From Gemmobacter serpentinus (GTDB taxonomy: Bacteria; Pseudomonadota; Alphaproteobacteria; Rhodobacterales; Rhodobacteraceae), in NCBI RefSeq assembly GCF_008973825.1, contig NZ_WCHR01000043.1, forward strand, positions 1 to 51,858: a DNA stretch of 51,858 nucleotides, given 5' to 3'. The position numbers and the translations under genes were made by a program. Under the pieces are notes generated by a model. The model did not search any database, was not told the origin of the DNA, and saw only the letters and a list, made by a program, of their open reading frames with translations. Below, piece by piece: positions 35,575-45,095 of the stretch. Within the stretch, counting starts at the first letter, position 1, and the number at the start of each line of letters is the position of its first letter.

Positions 35575-35774
35575 GTGACGGTTGGGCCTGTGACGGTTGG
35601 GCCTGTGACGGTTGGGCCTGTGACGGTTGGGCCTGTGACGGTTGGGCCTGTGACGGTTGGATCTGTGACGATTGGGTAGGTGACGTTTGGGTAGGTGACG
35701 GTTGGGCCTGTGACGGTTGGGCAGGTGACGGTTGGGCAGGTGACGGTTGGGCAGGTGACGGTTGGGCAGGTGAC
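35575..35774. repeat. 15-bp tandem repeat array (13 copies plus a partial)
   Basis: The unit is GTGACGGTTGGGCCT. Copies 1-5 and 9 are identical, copies 6-8 carry substitutions, and copies 10-13 share the variant ending GGGCAG; a partial GTGAC follows. The period is a multiple of three and both strands are open through the array: CDGWA pentads on plus and TVTGP pentads on minus. The plus-strand frame is the same one used by the DUF2235 gene 82 nt downstream but is closed by a stop at 35826-35828. There are no unique spacers, so this is a minisatellite and not a CRISPR. Confidence 0.95.
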
Positions 35775-35855
35775 TGGCCTCATCGAAACCGGGCAAGGGG
35801 AGATCGGTTTGGCGGCAGGCTTGCATAGCGGCGGGATGCGGAACGGGGCGGGCGG

Positions 35856-37283
35856 ATGAGCCTTTGGCAAAGCCTCAACCCTTTCGCGCGCCTGTCGCGC
35901 TGGCTGCGCCGCCCGCCCGAGGCGATCCCGCCGGCAGCCCCGCGCGGTGTGGTGCGCGGCCCGGTCGATCATGTCATCGTGCTGGACGGCACGCTTGCCT
36001 CGCTCAACCCCGGGCGCGACAGCAATGCGGGCCGGGCGTTTCAGTTGCTGCGCGAGGCGGTGCCGGGGGCCGCGCGCCGCAGCCTCTATTATGAGCCGGG
36101 CCTGCAATGGGATCACTGGCGCGATACGGTGGCGGTCTTGCAGGGGCGCGGCATCAATCGGCAGATCCGCCGCGCCTATGGCCATCTGGCCAGCCATTAC
36201 CGTCCGGGTGACCGCATTTACCTTCTGGGCTATTCGCGGGGGGCCTATGCGGTGCGCAGCCTTGCCGGGGTGATCGACCGTGTCGGGCTGCTGCGCCATG
36301 ACGCCGCGACCGAGCGCAATGTGACGCTGGCCTATCGCCATTATGAACGCAGCCCGGACGGGGCGGCGGCCCGTGCCTTTCGGCGACAGAATTGCCACGA
36401 TCAGGCCCCGATCGAGATGGTCGGGGTCTGGGATACTGTGAAGGCGCTTGGGCTGCGGTTGCCCTTGCTGTGGATGCTGACCGAGGGGCGGCACGCCTTT
36501 CACAATCATCAGCTTGGCAGCTCCGTGCGCCATGGCTTTCAGGCGCTGGCGCTGCATGAGACGCGCGAGGTGTTCACGCCCGTGTTCTGGCACAGTCCGG
36601 CAGGCCGGACAGGCGGGTTGGAGCAAGTCTGGTTTCGCGGTGGCCATGCCGATATCGGCGGCCAGCTCGGCGATTTCGTGGTGGCACGGCCTCTGGCCAA
36701 TATCCCGCTGGTCTGGATGCTGGACCGGATGGCCGCCTGTGGGCTCATGCTGCCAGAGGGCTGGCGTGACCGATTCCCGACCGATCCAAAGGCACCAATG
36801 CTGGGCACATGGCGTGGCTTTGGGGCGGCGTTCCTGCTGCGACGGGCGCGGGTCGTCGGGGCGGACGCCTCCGAATTCATCCATCCCACCGCCGCCGCCA
36901 TGGAGCCGGGGCGGTGGCACCTGCCGGAACTGATCCTGCCAGAGCCGGAGATGTCAGAACCCGTGCTGCCAGAGCCCGTGATTCAGGGATCTGGGCGGCC
37001 AGAACCTGTGGTGTTTGAGGCGGGGATGCGCGAATCCCAAATGCCAGACTCAGCGATGCCAGAACCGCCAATGCCCAAGCCCGCGAGGTCGGAGCCTGCG
37101 AGACCAGAGCATGTGGTGCCAGAGGCAGGGATGCCGCAAGCCGCGTCGGCTGAGCGGCCGCCTGGCCACACGCCATCGGAACGGGCCGTGCAGGATACCG
37201 GGGCAGAGCCGGCACCCGCCGCCGGTCCAAGGCCACGCGCGGGCGTGCTGCGCTGTCTTGTGGCGCGGCCCCTGAGGGAGTGA
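35856..37283 (+). CDS. DUF2235 / Tle1-like alpha/beta hydrolase with pentapeptide tail
   Basis: 475-residue protein with the DUF2235 (T6SS phospholipase effector Tle1-like) hydrolase domain at about 34-350. The opening strand is VDHVIVLDGTLASLN, and the nucleophile elbow GYSRGAYAVRSL has Ser127. Then come MVGVWDTVKALG and the FRGGHADIGGQ segment, with an aspartate and histidine suited to the triad. Residues 356-430 are fifteen pentapeptides (LPEPV / MPEPP type) encoded by 15-bp units, then a disordered tail. No type VI secretion genes, immunity gene or signal peptide are seen nearby, so a toxin role is unproven; a housekeeping lipase or esterase is equally possible. Confidence 0.82.
   Translation: MSLWQSLNPFARLSRWLRRPPEAIPPAAPRGVVRGPVDHVIVLDGTLASLNPGRDSNAGRAFQLLREAVPGAARRSLYYEPGLQWDHWRDTVAVLQGRGINRQIRRAYGHLASHYRPGDRIYLLGYSRGAYAVRSLAGVIDRVGLLRHDAATERNVTLAYRHYERSPDGAAARAFRRQNCHDQAPIEMVGVWDTVKALGLRLPLLWMLTEGRHAFHNHQLGSSVRHGFQALALHETREVFTPVFWHSPAGRTGGLEQVWFRGGHADIGGQLGDFVVARPLANIPLVWMLDRMAACGLMLPEGWRDRFPTDPKAPMLGTWRGFGAAFLLRRARVVGADASEFIHPTAAAMEPGRWHLPELILPEPEMSEPVLPEPVIQGSGRPEPVVFEAGMRESQMPDSAMPEPPMPKPARSEPARPEHVVPEAGMPQAASAERPPGHTPSERAVQDTGAEPAPAAGPRPRAGVLRCLVARPLRE
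36921..37145 (+). repeat. Intragenic 15-bp repeat tract (15 pentapeptide units)
   Basis: Fifteen consecutive 15-bp units related to ATGCCAGAGCCCGTG encode proline/glutamate pentapeptides (LPELI, LPEPE, MSEPV, LPEPV ... MPQAA) in the C-terminal tail of the DUF2235 protein. The units are diverged but remain in phase without any indel. Confidence 0.8.
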
Positions 37284-37671
37284 TCTGGCGCGCGCGGCGC
37301 AGAGATGCCGAATGCCGGGTTTGGGCCAGTCGCGATGCCTGCGCCGATCGGAGGCCATGGGCCTTCGCAACCGTTCAGGGCACCCGTAGACGGGGCATGA
37401 ATTGACGCCATCCCCGTGAGCGGCATCCTGTCAGCCAGTCCCCGGTGACACGATCCCCGGTGACATCATTCCCCGTAGACCCGACCCCCGGTGAACCTGT
37501 CCCTCCCTGAGCCCGTCCCTTCTGCCCCAGTCCCCGTGATCCCGGCCCCCGGTGAACCCGTGATTTGTGGACCAGCCGCCTGCGCAGCAGCCCTCTGTCA
37601 ACCCGTGCCCTGCGAACGCGCTTCGTGTGAGCCTGCCCGCATCGAACAACCGTCTGCGAATCGACCCTCGA
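37284..37671 (+). repeat. Gene-free stretch with decayed 15-bp units downstream of DUF2235 gene
   Basis: No independent gene is supported. From about 37434 to at least 37560 the sequence keeps a 15-bp period around CCAGTCCCCGTGATC, closely similar to the intragenic CCAGAGCCCGTGATT unit. It is in the same reading frame as the DUF2235 gene, interrupted by stops at 37398, about 37446, 37461 and 37476, after which the frame stays open to 37691 with proline-rich pentads. I read it as a decayed extension of the repeat tail. The tract runs into the 3' end of the convergent thioesterase gene. Confidence 0.55.
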
Positions 37672-38160
37672 TCAATCTGCGCCCAGAATGATGCAGGTGG
37701 TTGATCCGGTGGCATAAAGCCTGCCATCCGCCTTGCCCCGGATCTCGCCATGCGCCACGGCGGTGCTGCGGCCTGCATGATCCAGTGTGGCCACCGCCTC
37801 CACCTCTGTGCCGATGGGCAGGGCGCGGTTGATATTCACCTTGTATTCCAGCGTTGTATACCAGCGCCCCTTCGGCACGCCGGTCATCACCGTGCAGCCC
37901 AGCACCGTGTCCAGCAGCGTGCCATACCAGCCGCCATGGACCCCGCCGAACGGGTTCGTGTGCTCAAACCCCGCAGATCCCTCCAGCGCCACCCGTCCGG
38001 CCTCAACCGAGGTCAGATGATAGCCCATCAGCCCGGCAATGGTTGGATGAGGGATGCGTCCCTCCAGCATGGCGCGCATGAAATCGAGGCCCGAGATTGC
38101 CAGCAATTGCTCGCGTGTCGGAAGGTCGGCGGGGCTTTTTGCGATGAAGGGTGTTGTCAT
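37672..38160 (-). CDS. PaaI-type hotdog thioesterase
   Basis: 162-residue hotdog-fold acyl-CoA thioesterase. The family signature is EHTNPFGGVHGGWYGTLLD, with the catalytic aspartate/glycine region, followed by YTTLEYKVNINRALPIG and the final beta strand YATGSTTCIIL. The substrate is unknown; aromatic or medium-chain acyl-CoA is usual for the family. MTTPFIAKS is chosen as start. The open upstream codons are cysteine- and proline-rich and do not resemble family members. A DUF1624 gene lies 61 nt upstream on the same strand. Confidence 0.85.
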   Translation of the reverse strand: MTTPFIAKSPADLPTREQLLAISGLDFMRAMLEGRIPHPTIAGLMGYHLTSVEAGRVALEGSAGFEHTNPFGGVHGGWYGTLLDTVLGCTVMTGVPKGRWYTTLEYKVNINRALPIGTEVEAVATLDHAGRSTAVAHGEIRGKADGRLYATGSTTCIILGAD

Positions 38161-38221
38161 ACCCCTTGGTGGCAAATCGACACGGGGGCAGGGAAGGGGG
38201 CGCAGCAGATGTGACGCAGCG

Positions 38222-38941
38222 TTACAGGGCCGGGCCGAACAGTGTGATCCAAAGCCAGATCGCACCTATCAGCACCGGCTGATGGATCAGATAGACCGCG
38301 AGGGAATGTCGCCCGGGCCATGCCAGCCAGTCCGGCCCCTCGATCCGCGCGATCCGGGGCCAGAGACGATCCAAAGCCTTCGCCATGCCCAGCCCCAGCA
38401 GGAAGGGGCCGAACCACGGAAAGACCGGCTCGAAATCCACCGTGGCGGTTCGGATGCTGCCCAGACCCAGGAACCGCAGGGCGGGCAAGTTCCATTCCAG
38501 CAGGCCGGGCAGGATCGTGCTGCCCCAGAACACCCCCACCCCGGCCAGCAGGATCAGCGGGGCAGGCAGGCGCAGGGCCAGAAGCCCCAGCAGGCTGAAC
38601 AGCGCGATTGCGTGCAGGATGCCGAAGAACACCCATGCCTCGCCCATGGCCAGATAGGTGGCAAGGCTGACCCCGGCTGCCGCCAGCACCAGCACCCGCC
38701 AGCGGCGCCAGAAGGCCGGCCAGCGGAGAACGCGCCCCTGCGCCAGCCAAAGGGAAACACCGGCCAGCGCGATGAAACTGCCGGCCACGATCCGCGCCAG
38801 ATACCACAGGAACGCGGCTTGCCCGCCATCGGGCCGGAACAGGCCGAACATCTGCAGGTCATAGCTGAAATGGAACAGCGCCATCCCCAGCAAGGCGATG
38901 CTGCGGGCAAGGTCGATCAGCCAGATTCGGGTGCCGCTCAT
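38222..38941 (-). CDS. DUF1624 membrane protein (acyltransferase-like)
   Basis: 239-residue polytopic inner-membrane protein with about seven hydrophobic helices. It starts with IWLIDLARSIALLGMALFHFSYDL, the characteristic first helix of the DUF1624/heparan-alpha-glucosaminide N-acetyltransferase-like group: an R/D/xA motif followed by HFxYD, whose histidine is the suspected catalytic residue. It ends with HSLAVYLIHQPVLIG, again typical. It probably transfers an acyl group to a cell-envelope sugar; the acceptor is unknown. It is likely transcribed with the downstream thioesterase. Confidence 0.8.
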   Translation of the reverse strand: MSGTRIWLIDLARSIALLGMALFHFSYDLQMFGLFRPDGGQAAFLWYLARIVAGSFIALAGVSLWLAQGRVLRWPAFWRRWRVLVLAAAGVSLATYLAMGEAWVFFGILHAIALFSLLGLLALRLPAPLILLAGVGVFWGSTILPGLLEWNLPALRFLGLGSIRTATVDFEPVFPWFGPFLLGLGMAKALDRLWPRIARIEGPDWLAWPGRHSLAVYLIHQPVLIGAIWLWITLFGPAL

Positions 38942-39070
38942 GCTCTGTTTCTCGCAACGGGCGCGGGCGGGTGCAATTCAAAACGCGGCGCGGCAGGTTG
39001 ATCTGCGACAGGCAGGTTTCGGGCAAGAGGTGTCGCGGCGCAGGCGGGCCGCATTCCCCATATCACAATG

Positions 39071-39093
39071 AAAAAGGCGGCCCGCAGGCCGCC
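39071..39093 (-). terminator. Terminator of gltA
   Basis: On the minus strand a GGCGGCC / GGCCGCC stem with a 4-nt loop is followed directly by TTTTT, 25 nt after the gltA stop. This is a clear intrinsic terminator. Confidence 0.88.
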
Positions 39094-39117
39094 CCTTCCG
39101 ATCTGTTCTGGTCGCGT

Positions 39118-40413
39118 TCAGCGATGCGCCACATCGACATAGTCGCGCTTCACGGCGCCGGTATAAAGCTGGCGCGGACGACCGATCTTTTGTGTGGGGT
39201 CGCCGATCATCTCTTTCCACTGGCTGATCCAGCCCACGGTGCGCGACAGCGCGAAGATCGGGGTGAACATCGAGGTGGGGAAGCCCATCGCATCCAGAAT
39301 GATGCCCGAATAGAAGTCGACATTCGGGTAAAGCTTCTTGGAGACAAAGTAATCGTCTTCCAGCGCGATGCGCTCCAGTTCCTTGGCGACCTGCAGGGTC
39401 GGGTTGTTCTCGATGCCAAGAAGACCCAGCACCTCGTCCGCCGATTCCTTCATCACCTTCGCGCGCGGGTCGAAGTTCTTGTAGACGCGGTGTCCGAAGC
39501 CCATCAGGCGGAACGGGTCGTCCTTGTCCTTGGCGCGGGCGATATATTCCGGGATCCGGTCGACGCTGCCGATCTCGCGCAGCATTTCCAGACAGGCCTG
39601 GTTGGCACCGCCATGGGCCGGGCCCCAGAGGCAGGCAATGCCCGCCGCGATACAGGCAAACGGGTTGGCCCCGGAAGAGCCGGCCAGACGCACGGTGGAT
39701 GTCGAGGCGTTCTGCTCGTGATCGGCATGAAGCATCATGATCCGGTCCATGGCTTTCGCCAGGATCGGGTTCACCACATAGTCCTCGGCCGGAACGGCAA
39801 AGCACATGTGCAGGAAGTTCGCCGCATAATCGAGGCTGTTCTTCGGATAGACGAAGGGCTGGCCGACCGAATATTTATAGGCCATGGCCGCGATGGTCGG
39901 CAGTTTGGCAATCAGGCGCATGGCGGCGACTTCGCGCTGCCATTCGTCATTGATGTCGGTGCTGTCGTGGTAGAAGGCTGACAGCGCGCCCACGACGCCG
40001 ACCATGGTCGCCATCGGGTGGGCATCGCGGCGGAAGCCCCGGAAGAAGTTGTGCATCTGTTCATGCACCATGGTGTGGCGCGTGATGCGGCCTTCAAAAT
40101 CCTTCATCTGCGCTTCATTGGGCAATTCGCCATTCAGCAGCAGGTAGCAGACCTCAAGGTAATGCGATTTGTCGGCCAGTTGCTCGATCGGATAGCCGCG
40201 ATGCAGCAGCTCGCCCACATCGCCATCGATATAGGTGATGGCGCTGTCACAGGCGGCGGTCGAGGTGAAACCGGGGTCGTAGGTGAACACGTCGCCCTGA
40301 GCGTAGAGCTTTCGGATATCCAGAACGTCCGGGCCGATGGTGCCCGACAGGATCGGCAGGTCAATGACCTTGTCGCCGAGTGTCAGCTTTGCGCTCTTGG
40401 TAGCTTCTGCCAT
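39118..40413 (-). CDS. gltA: Citrate synthase
   Basis: Type II (hexameric, NADH-sensitive type) citrate synthase that condenses oxaloacetate and acetyl-CoA. The 431-residue protein has the active-site blocks [25 protein letters not shown] (catalytic His) and [16 protein letters not shown] in order. The start [13 protein letters not shown] is preferred over an upstream open extension. It lies 81 nt downstream of gltX on the same strand; a 9-bp hairpin (40438-40458) sits between them and gltA has its own terminator. Confidence 0.96.
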   Translation of the reverse strand: MAEATKSAKLTLGDKVIDLPILSGTIGPDVLDIRKLYAQGDVFTYDPGFTSTAACDSAITYIDGDVGELLHRGYPIEQLADKSHYLEVCYLLLNGELPNEAQMKDFEGRITRHTMVHEQMHNFFRGFRRDAHPMATMVGVVGALSAFYHDSTDINDEWQREVAAMRLIAKLPTIAAMAYKYSVGQPFVYPKNSLDYAANFLHMCFAVPAEDYVVNPILAKAMDRIMMLHADHEQNASTSTVRLAGSSGANPFACIAAGIACLWGPAHGGANQACLEMLREIGSVDRIPEYIARAKDKDDPFRLMGFGHRVYKNFDPRAKVMKESADEVLGLLGIENNPTLQVAKELERIALEDDYFVSKKLYPNVDFYSGIILDAMGFPTSMFTPIFALSRTVGWISQWKEMIGDPTQKIGRPRQLYTGAVKRDYVDVAHR

Positions 40414-40437
40414 TTCCACATCCCTCTGCGTTGGCAT

Positions 40438-40458
40438 GCAGCGCCGGAACGGCGCTGC
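40438..40458 (-). other. Intercistronic hairpin gltX / gltA
   Basis: A perfect 9-bp stem, GCAGCGCCG / CGGCGCTGC, with a 3-nt loop lies between the gltX stop and the gltA start. There is no U-tract, so it may be a processing or stability element and not a terminator. Confidence 0.5.
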
Positions 40459-40494
40459 GGCGAATGGTTCGGACCGGGGAAACGGCACTGGCGA

Positions 40495-41895
40495 TCAGGC
40501 CGCAGCATCCTCCAGCCGCGCAATGGTCTCGTCCTGACCGATGACAAGCATCATGTCATAGACACTGGGGCTGACAGTGCGTCCGGCAAGGGCGGCGCGC
40601 AAGGGCGCTGCCAATTTGCCAAATCCGATGCCGTGTTCAGCGGCAGCCCCGGTCAGGATGACCTCAAGATCATCCTTCGTCCAGCTAGCAGTTTGCAGGC
40701 GCGGCGTCAATGATTTCAGTATACTACGGGATACCGCATCCAGCGCCTTTTCGGCCGCCTCATCGCGCTCAATCGGGCGCGATGACGTAATATATCTAGC
40801 CTTATCAATCAGTTCCGGGAATGTCTTGGCGCGCTCTTTCAGGCTGTCCATTCCGCGCAGCATCAGGGCGGACTGGGCTTCTGTCAAGGCGGGCTGATCG
40901 GCCGCCCGCAGAAATGCCTGCAATTCATGCAGCAGCGCAGCATTGTCGCCGGCCGCGATATGCTGACCACAAAGATTCTCCAGCTTCTTGAAGTCGAGGC
41001 GCGCGGGGGCCCGGCCGATCCCCTTCAGGTCGAACCATTCCATCGCCTGTTCGCTGGTGAAGAACTCGTTATCGCCATGCGCCCAGCCCAACCGGGTCAG
41101 GTAATTGCGCATCCCGGCGGCGGGATAGCCCATCAGCTGATATTCCTCGACGCCAAGCGCGCCATGGCGTTTCGACAGCTTCTTGCCATCCGGCCCGTGG
41201 ATCAGCGGGATATGCGCCCAGACCGGGATCGCCCAGCCCATGGCATCATAGATCATCTGTTGGCGCGCGGCATTGACCAGATGGTCATCGCCCCGGATCA
41301 CATGGGTCACGCCCATATCATGGTCATCGACCACCACCGCCAGCATATAGGTCGGCGTTGCGTCCGAGCGCAGCACGATCATATCATCCAGCGTTTCATT
41401 CTTGATGCGCACCTCACCCTGAACCTGATCGTCGATCAGGGTCTCGCCCGTGCGAGGCGCTTTCATCCGCACAGCGAAGGGGCGGTCAGGATAGGTCGCG
41501 GGATCGGCGTCGCGCCAGGGGCTTTGAAACACCGCATAGCTGCCGCGAGCCTCGGCCTCGGCGCGGAAAGCGTCGATTTCTTCCTTGGTCGAAAAGCACT
41601 TATAGGCGGTCCCGCGATCCAGCATGGCATAGGCCACTTCGGCGTGTCGGTCCTTGCGCTCGAACTGGCTGATGACATCGCCATCCCAGTCCAGACCCAG
41701 CCATTCCAGCCCGCGCAGGATGGCAGCCGTGGCCTCGGGGGTGGAGCGTTCGCGGTCGGTATCCTCGATCCGCAACAGGAACTTGCCGCCGCGCCCGCGG
41801 GCGTAAAGCCAGTTGAACAGCGCCGTGCGGCCGCCGCCGATATGCAGATAGCCGGTGGGCGAAGGGGCGAAGCGGGTGACGACCTGCGCGTTCAT
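40495..41895 (-). CDS. gltX: Glutamyl-tRNA synthetase
   Basis: Class I synthetase that charges tRNA(Glu) and, because GatCAB is present, probably also mischarges tRNA(Gln). The 466-residue protein begins [23 protein letters not shown] (HIGH equivalent at 18-21) and has the KMSKS equivalent KKLSKRHG. The start chosen lies 79 nt from the divergent comEC start, and the open frame upstream is antisense to comEC. The order gltA-gltX-comEC-lexA is a conserved Rhodobacterales arrangement as I recall it. Confidence 0.95.
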   Translation of the reverse strand: MNAQVVTRFAPSPTGYLHIGGGRTALFNWLYARGRGGKFLLRIEDTDRERSTPEATAAILRGLEWLGLDWDGDVISQFERKDRHAEVAYAMLDRGTAYKCFSTKEEIDAFRAEAEARGSYAVFQSPWRDADPATYPDRPFAVRMKAPRTGETLIDDQVQGEVRIKNETLDDMIVLRSDATPTYMLAVVVDDHDMGVTHVIRGDDHLVNAARQQMIYDAMGWAIPVWAHIPLIHGPDGKKLSKRHGALGVEEYQLMGYPAAGMRNYLTRLGWAHGDNEFFTSEQAMEWFDLKGIGRAPARLDFKKLENLCGQHIAAGDNAALLHELQAFLRAADQPALTEAQSALMLRGMDSLKERAKTFPELIDKARYITSSRPIERDEAAEKALDAVSRSILKSLTPRLQTASWTKDDLEVILTGAAAEHGIGFGKLAAPLRAALAGRTVSPSVYDMMLVIGQDETIARLEDAAA

Positions 41896-41974
41896 GGATG
41901 CGTTAACCTTTCGGAAACCAGACAGGCCGTAGCCTTTGCGCAAGGTGATAGGCGAGCGGAGGGCAGGAAACAAG

Positions 41975-44197
41975 GTGCCGGGGCAGGTGACAGCGCGGCT
42001 TGGGCGGCTGGCCCTTGCGCCCATTGCGGCGCTTGAGGGCGCGCGGGGAACGCTGTTTCCCTGGATCCCGGTCTGCCTTGCCATTGGGATCGGGTTCTGG
42101 TTTGCGCTCCCTGATGAGCCCGCAGCATGGGTCTATGCGGTCGCCTGCGCGGCGGTTCTTGGGCTCCTGGTGCTTTGGCGTCTTGGCCCGGAATGGGCGC
42201 AGCCGATCTGCCTGGCCTTGGCCCTCGTGCCGACAGGCGGCGTGATGGCCGGCCTGCGGGCGCATATGGTGGCAGCGCCTGTGCTCGACTTTCGCTATTA
42301 CGGCGCAGTAACGGGCCGCATCGTGATGATCGATCGGTCACAATCGGATGCGCTGCGCCTGACGCTGGACGAGGTTCTGCTGGATGATGTCGCGCCCGCC
42401 CGCATCCCGCATCGCGTGCGCATCTCGCTGCATGGTCCCGAAGAGATGCCCCGCCCGGAACCGGGCGACCGGGTGCAACTGACGGCCCATCTTGCGGCCC
42501 CGCAGGGCATGGTCGAACCCGGCGGCTTCGATTTTCAACGCATGGCCTGGTTTCAACGCCTTGGCGCGGTGGGCTACAGCCGCACGCCGGTGATGTATCT
42601 CGCCCCCCCAAGCCGTTCCGAGCAATGGGTGAACCGCACCCGGTCCTGGTTGTCCGCGGGCATCCAGAACAGCATCGGCGGCGACGCCGGGGCCTTTGCC
42701 GCTGGCGTGATGACCGGGGATCGCTCCGGCCTCAGCGGGGCCGCGACCGAAGCCCTGCGGGCCTCCAGCCTCGCGCATCTTCTGGCGATCTCTGGCATGA
42801 ACATGGCCTTTCTGATAGGCTTTGTCTTCGCCTTTCTGCGCCATGGCATCGCCATGGTGCCGCCCCTTGCCCTGCGGATCAACGCCAAGAAACTCAGTGC
42901 CGCGGTCTCACTGGGTGTCGCCTGGTTCTACCTGCTTTTGTCGGGGGCGAATGTGGCAACCGAACGCGCGTTCATCATGGTTTGCGTCATGCTGGGCGCG
43001 GTGCTGCTGGACCGGCGGGCGCTGTCGCTGCGGTCGGTGGCACTGTCGGGCATCGTGCTGCTGATGCTGCGGCCCGAAAGCCTGCTGGATCCCGGCTTCC
43101 AGATGTCCTTTGCTGCGACCACCGCGCTGATCGCGGGCTTCGGCGCGTTGGAGGGCGGCGTGTTGCGTGGCCGCATCCCGCGCTGGTGCCTGCCGGTGTT
43201 CACCTTGGTGCTGTCTTCGGCATTGGCGGGGGCCGCGACGGCACCCTATGGCGCGGCACATTTCAACCGCGTGGCGGATTTCGGTTTTTTTGCCAATCTG
43301 TTGACCGTCCCGGTCATGGGGATCGTCGTGATGCCTGCGGGCGCGGTGGCAGCCCTGGCTGCCCCTTTTGGGCTGGCCGATCTGCCACTTTGGATCATGG
43401 GATTGGGCTGTCAATGGATCCTGTTCATCGCGGCAGAGGTTGGGGCGATGGAGGGGGCGGTGACCCCGGTCATCGCGCCGGGTCCATGGGTGCTGCCCCT
43501 GCTGACGCTGGGTGGGCTCTGGCTGGTCATCTGGCGCGGGCGCGCCAGACTGGCCGGAATCGCGGTGATCGCCGGTGCGCTCTGGCTCTGGTCGGGGGCC
43601 ACGCGGCCTGACCTGCTGATCGCCCCGGATGGTGCATTGGTTGGCCTCATGACGGCGGAGGGTCGGGCGCTTTCGGTGCCGCGCGGGGCCGGGTTTGCCG
43701 CGCGCAGCTGGCTGGAAAATGACGGCGATCTGGCCTTGCAGCCCGCGGCGGCGGCACGCGCCGCCTTCGATGGCCCGCAGGATGCGCGGGCATTTCGGCT
43801 TGGCGCATGGCGCGGCTTGCATCTGCGGGGCAAGGGCGCGGCCGCCGCAGCGGCGGCAGCATGCGCGAATGCGGATCTGGTCATTGTCGCCGCAAAGCTG
43901 GCAACGTGGCCAGAAGGCTGTGTGATCTTCGATCTGGCCGATTTGGATCGCAGCGGTGGATTGGCGATCCGCCTTGATGCGGCAGGGCTGAAAGTCACCC
44001 CCGCAATCGGCGGGCGCAGGATCTGGCAAGGCGCAGCGGCGCGGACGATGGGGGGGCACCCTTTGGTCGCGCCCGAGCCGTTGGTTTTGCCGAAAAGGGC
44101 CGCACCGATGCGGGTCAGGACGGATCGGATGACGGCTCTGCCTGCGGGCCAGACCGCGCAGGGCGGGCTTCAGCCGGGCCGAGATTCAGACGGCTGA
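41975..44197 (+). CDS. comEC: ComEC/Rec2-family membrane protein
   Basis: Polytopic inner-membrane protein of the DNA-uptake channel family. The 740-residue protein has early helices, a DUF4131-type soluble module (about 90-220), and then the competence domain with [15 protein letters not shown] and a run of helices to about residue 530. The C-terminal part (about 540-740) sits where ComEC proteins have a metallo-beta-lactamase-like domain, but no HxHxDH metal motif is visible. A GTG at 41975 with AGGA 7 nt upstream is preferred to a TTG at 41936. It is divergent from gltX. Confidence 0.85.
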   Translation: MPGQVTARLGRLALAPIAALEGARGTLFPWIPVCLAIGIGFWFALPDEPAAWVYAVACAAVLGLLVLWRLGPEWAQPICLALALVPTGGVMAGLRAHMVAAPVLDFRYYGAVTGRIVMIDRSQSDALRLTLDEVLLDDVAPARIPHRVRISLHGPEEMPRPEPGDRVQLTAHLAAPQGMVEPGGFDFQRMAWFQRLGAVGYSRTPVMYLAPPSRSEQWVNRTRSWLSAGIQNSIGGDAGAFAAGVMTGDRSGLSGAATEALRASSLAHLLAISGMNMAFLIGFVFAFLRHGIAMVPPLALRINAKKLSAAVSLGVAWFYLLLSGANVATERAFIMVCVMLGAVLLDRRALSLRSVALSGIVLLMLRPESLLDPGFQMSFAATTALIAGFGALEGGVLRGRIPRWCLPVFTLVLSSALAGAATAPYGAAHFNRVADFGFFANLLTVPVMGIVVMPAGAVAALAAPFGLADLPLWIMGLGCQWILFIAAEVGAMEGAVTPVIAPGPWVLPLLTLGGLWLVIWRGRARLAGIAVIAGALWLWSGATRPDLLIAPDGALVGLMTAEGRALSVPRGAGFAARSWLENDGDLALQPAAAARAAFDGPQDARAFRLGAWRGLHLRGKGAAAAAAAACANADLVIVAAKLATWPEGCVIFDLADLDRSGGLAIRLDAAGLKVTPAIGGRRIWQGAAARTMGGHPLVAPEPLVLPKRAAPMRVRTDRMTALPAGQTAQGGLQPGRDSDG

Positions 44198-44325
44198 CGT
44201 AATGTGCATCGCTGGATCGCGCGTCGCGCCAATCTGCGCGGCCGGTACAGCGTCAACTTCCCGGCCTTGCCATATCCTGCTGCGAACGCCCTCGTGAAAA
44301 CGGCAAAGCTGTTGCGCGCCGTGGC

Positions 44326-45015
44326 TCAATAGCTGCGGATCAGCCCGACAAGGCGCCCCTGCACCCGCACCATAGCCTCGGGCAGCACGCGGGTTTCATA
44401 GGCCGGGTTCGCCGCTTCCAGCGCGATCATCTCGCCCTTTCGGCGATAGCGTTTCAGCGTGGCCTCCGATCCTTCCACCAGCGCCACGATGATATCGCCA
44501 TTGGTTGCGGTGCCCTGTTCGCGGATCACCACGATATCGCCATCATTGATCCCGGCTTCGATCATAGAATCGCCCCTCACCTCCAGCGCGTAATGCTGGC
44601 CGCTGCCAGACAGCATCGACCCCGGCACGGCGATGTGATGGGAAATTTCGGAAATCGCCTCGATCGGCACACCCGCGGCGATGCGGCCCATCACGGGCAG
44701 CTCCAGCGCGTGGATGGCCTGCACCGGCTGGGCCGCGGCGGGCGGGGCTTTCGGCTTGTCGCCTGCGACGACACGCGGGGTAAAGCCCGGACGTTCCATC
44801 GCCTCGGGCAGCTTCACAATCTCAATGGCCCGGGCCCGATGGGCCAGGCGACGGATGAAGCCGCGCTCTTCCAGCGCGGTGATCAGGCGATGGATGCCGG
44901 ATTTCGAGCGCAGGTCGAGCGCCTCTTTCATCTCGTCGAAGGAGGGGGGGACGCCGTCACGATCCATTCGGACGCGGATGAAATCCAGCAATTCCAATTG
45001 CTTGCGTGTCAGCAT
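44326..45015 (-). CDS. lexA: LexA repressor
   Basis: SOS-response repressor and self-cleaving serine protease. The 229-residue protein has an N-terminal winged helix ([20 protein letters not shown], with [18 protein letters not shown] as recognition region) and a C-terminal S24 peptidase domain. The cleavage site is Ala114-Gly115, and the catalytic dyad is Ser150 ([11 protein letters not shown]) with Lys188 (EATLKRY). The linker is longer and more proline-rich than in E. coli, as is usual in alphaproteobacteria. An SOS box lies 41 nt upstream of the start, so it is autoregulated. Confidence 0.96.
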   Translation of the reverse strand: MLTRKQLELLDFIRVRMDRDGVPPSFDEMKEALDLRSKSGIHRLITALEERGFIRRLAHRARAIEIVKLPEAMERPGFTPRVVAGDKPKAPPAAAQPVQAIHALELPVMGRIAAGVPIEAISEISHHIAVPGSMLSGSGQHYALEVRGDSMIEAGINDGDIVVIREQGTATNGDIIVALVEGSEATLKRYRRKGEMIALEAANPAYETRVLPEAMVRVQGRLVGLIRSY

Positions 45016-45056
45016 CCGGTTCGATCCCCGATCTATTATTTCTCAGTTGTCTTTAT

Positions 45057-45071
45057 GTTCTGCCCGCGTTC
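45057..45071. promoter_or_regulatory. SOS box (LexA operator)
   Basis: GTTC-N7-GTTC, the exact alphaproteobacterial LexA-binding consensus, lies in the 80-nt gap between moeA and lexA. It should mediate lexA autorepression. Confidence 0.9.
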
Positions 45072-45095
45072 CCGCTTTGTGTCAAGCACGCTGTT

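Noticed and set aside
35575-35774. CRISPR array
   Set aside because: The 15-bp units abut without unique spacers, and no cas gene is present.
35571-36920. Minus-strand frame reading the repeat as TVTGP pentads and running antisense to the DUF2235 gene
   Set aside because: The plus-strand hydrolase has a clear nucleophile motif and conserved blocks; the minus frame has none apart from the repeats.
37491-37691. Separate proline/cysteine-rich small gene after the DUF2235 gene
   Set aside because: It starts only at a GTG without a ribosome site and is better explained as decayed repeat tail in the frame of the preceding gene.
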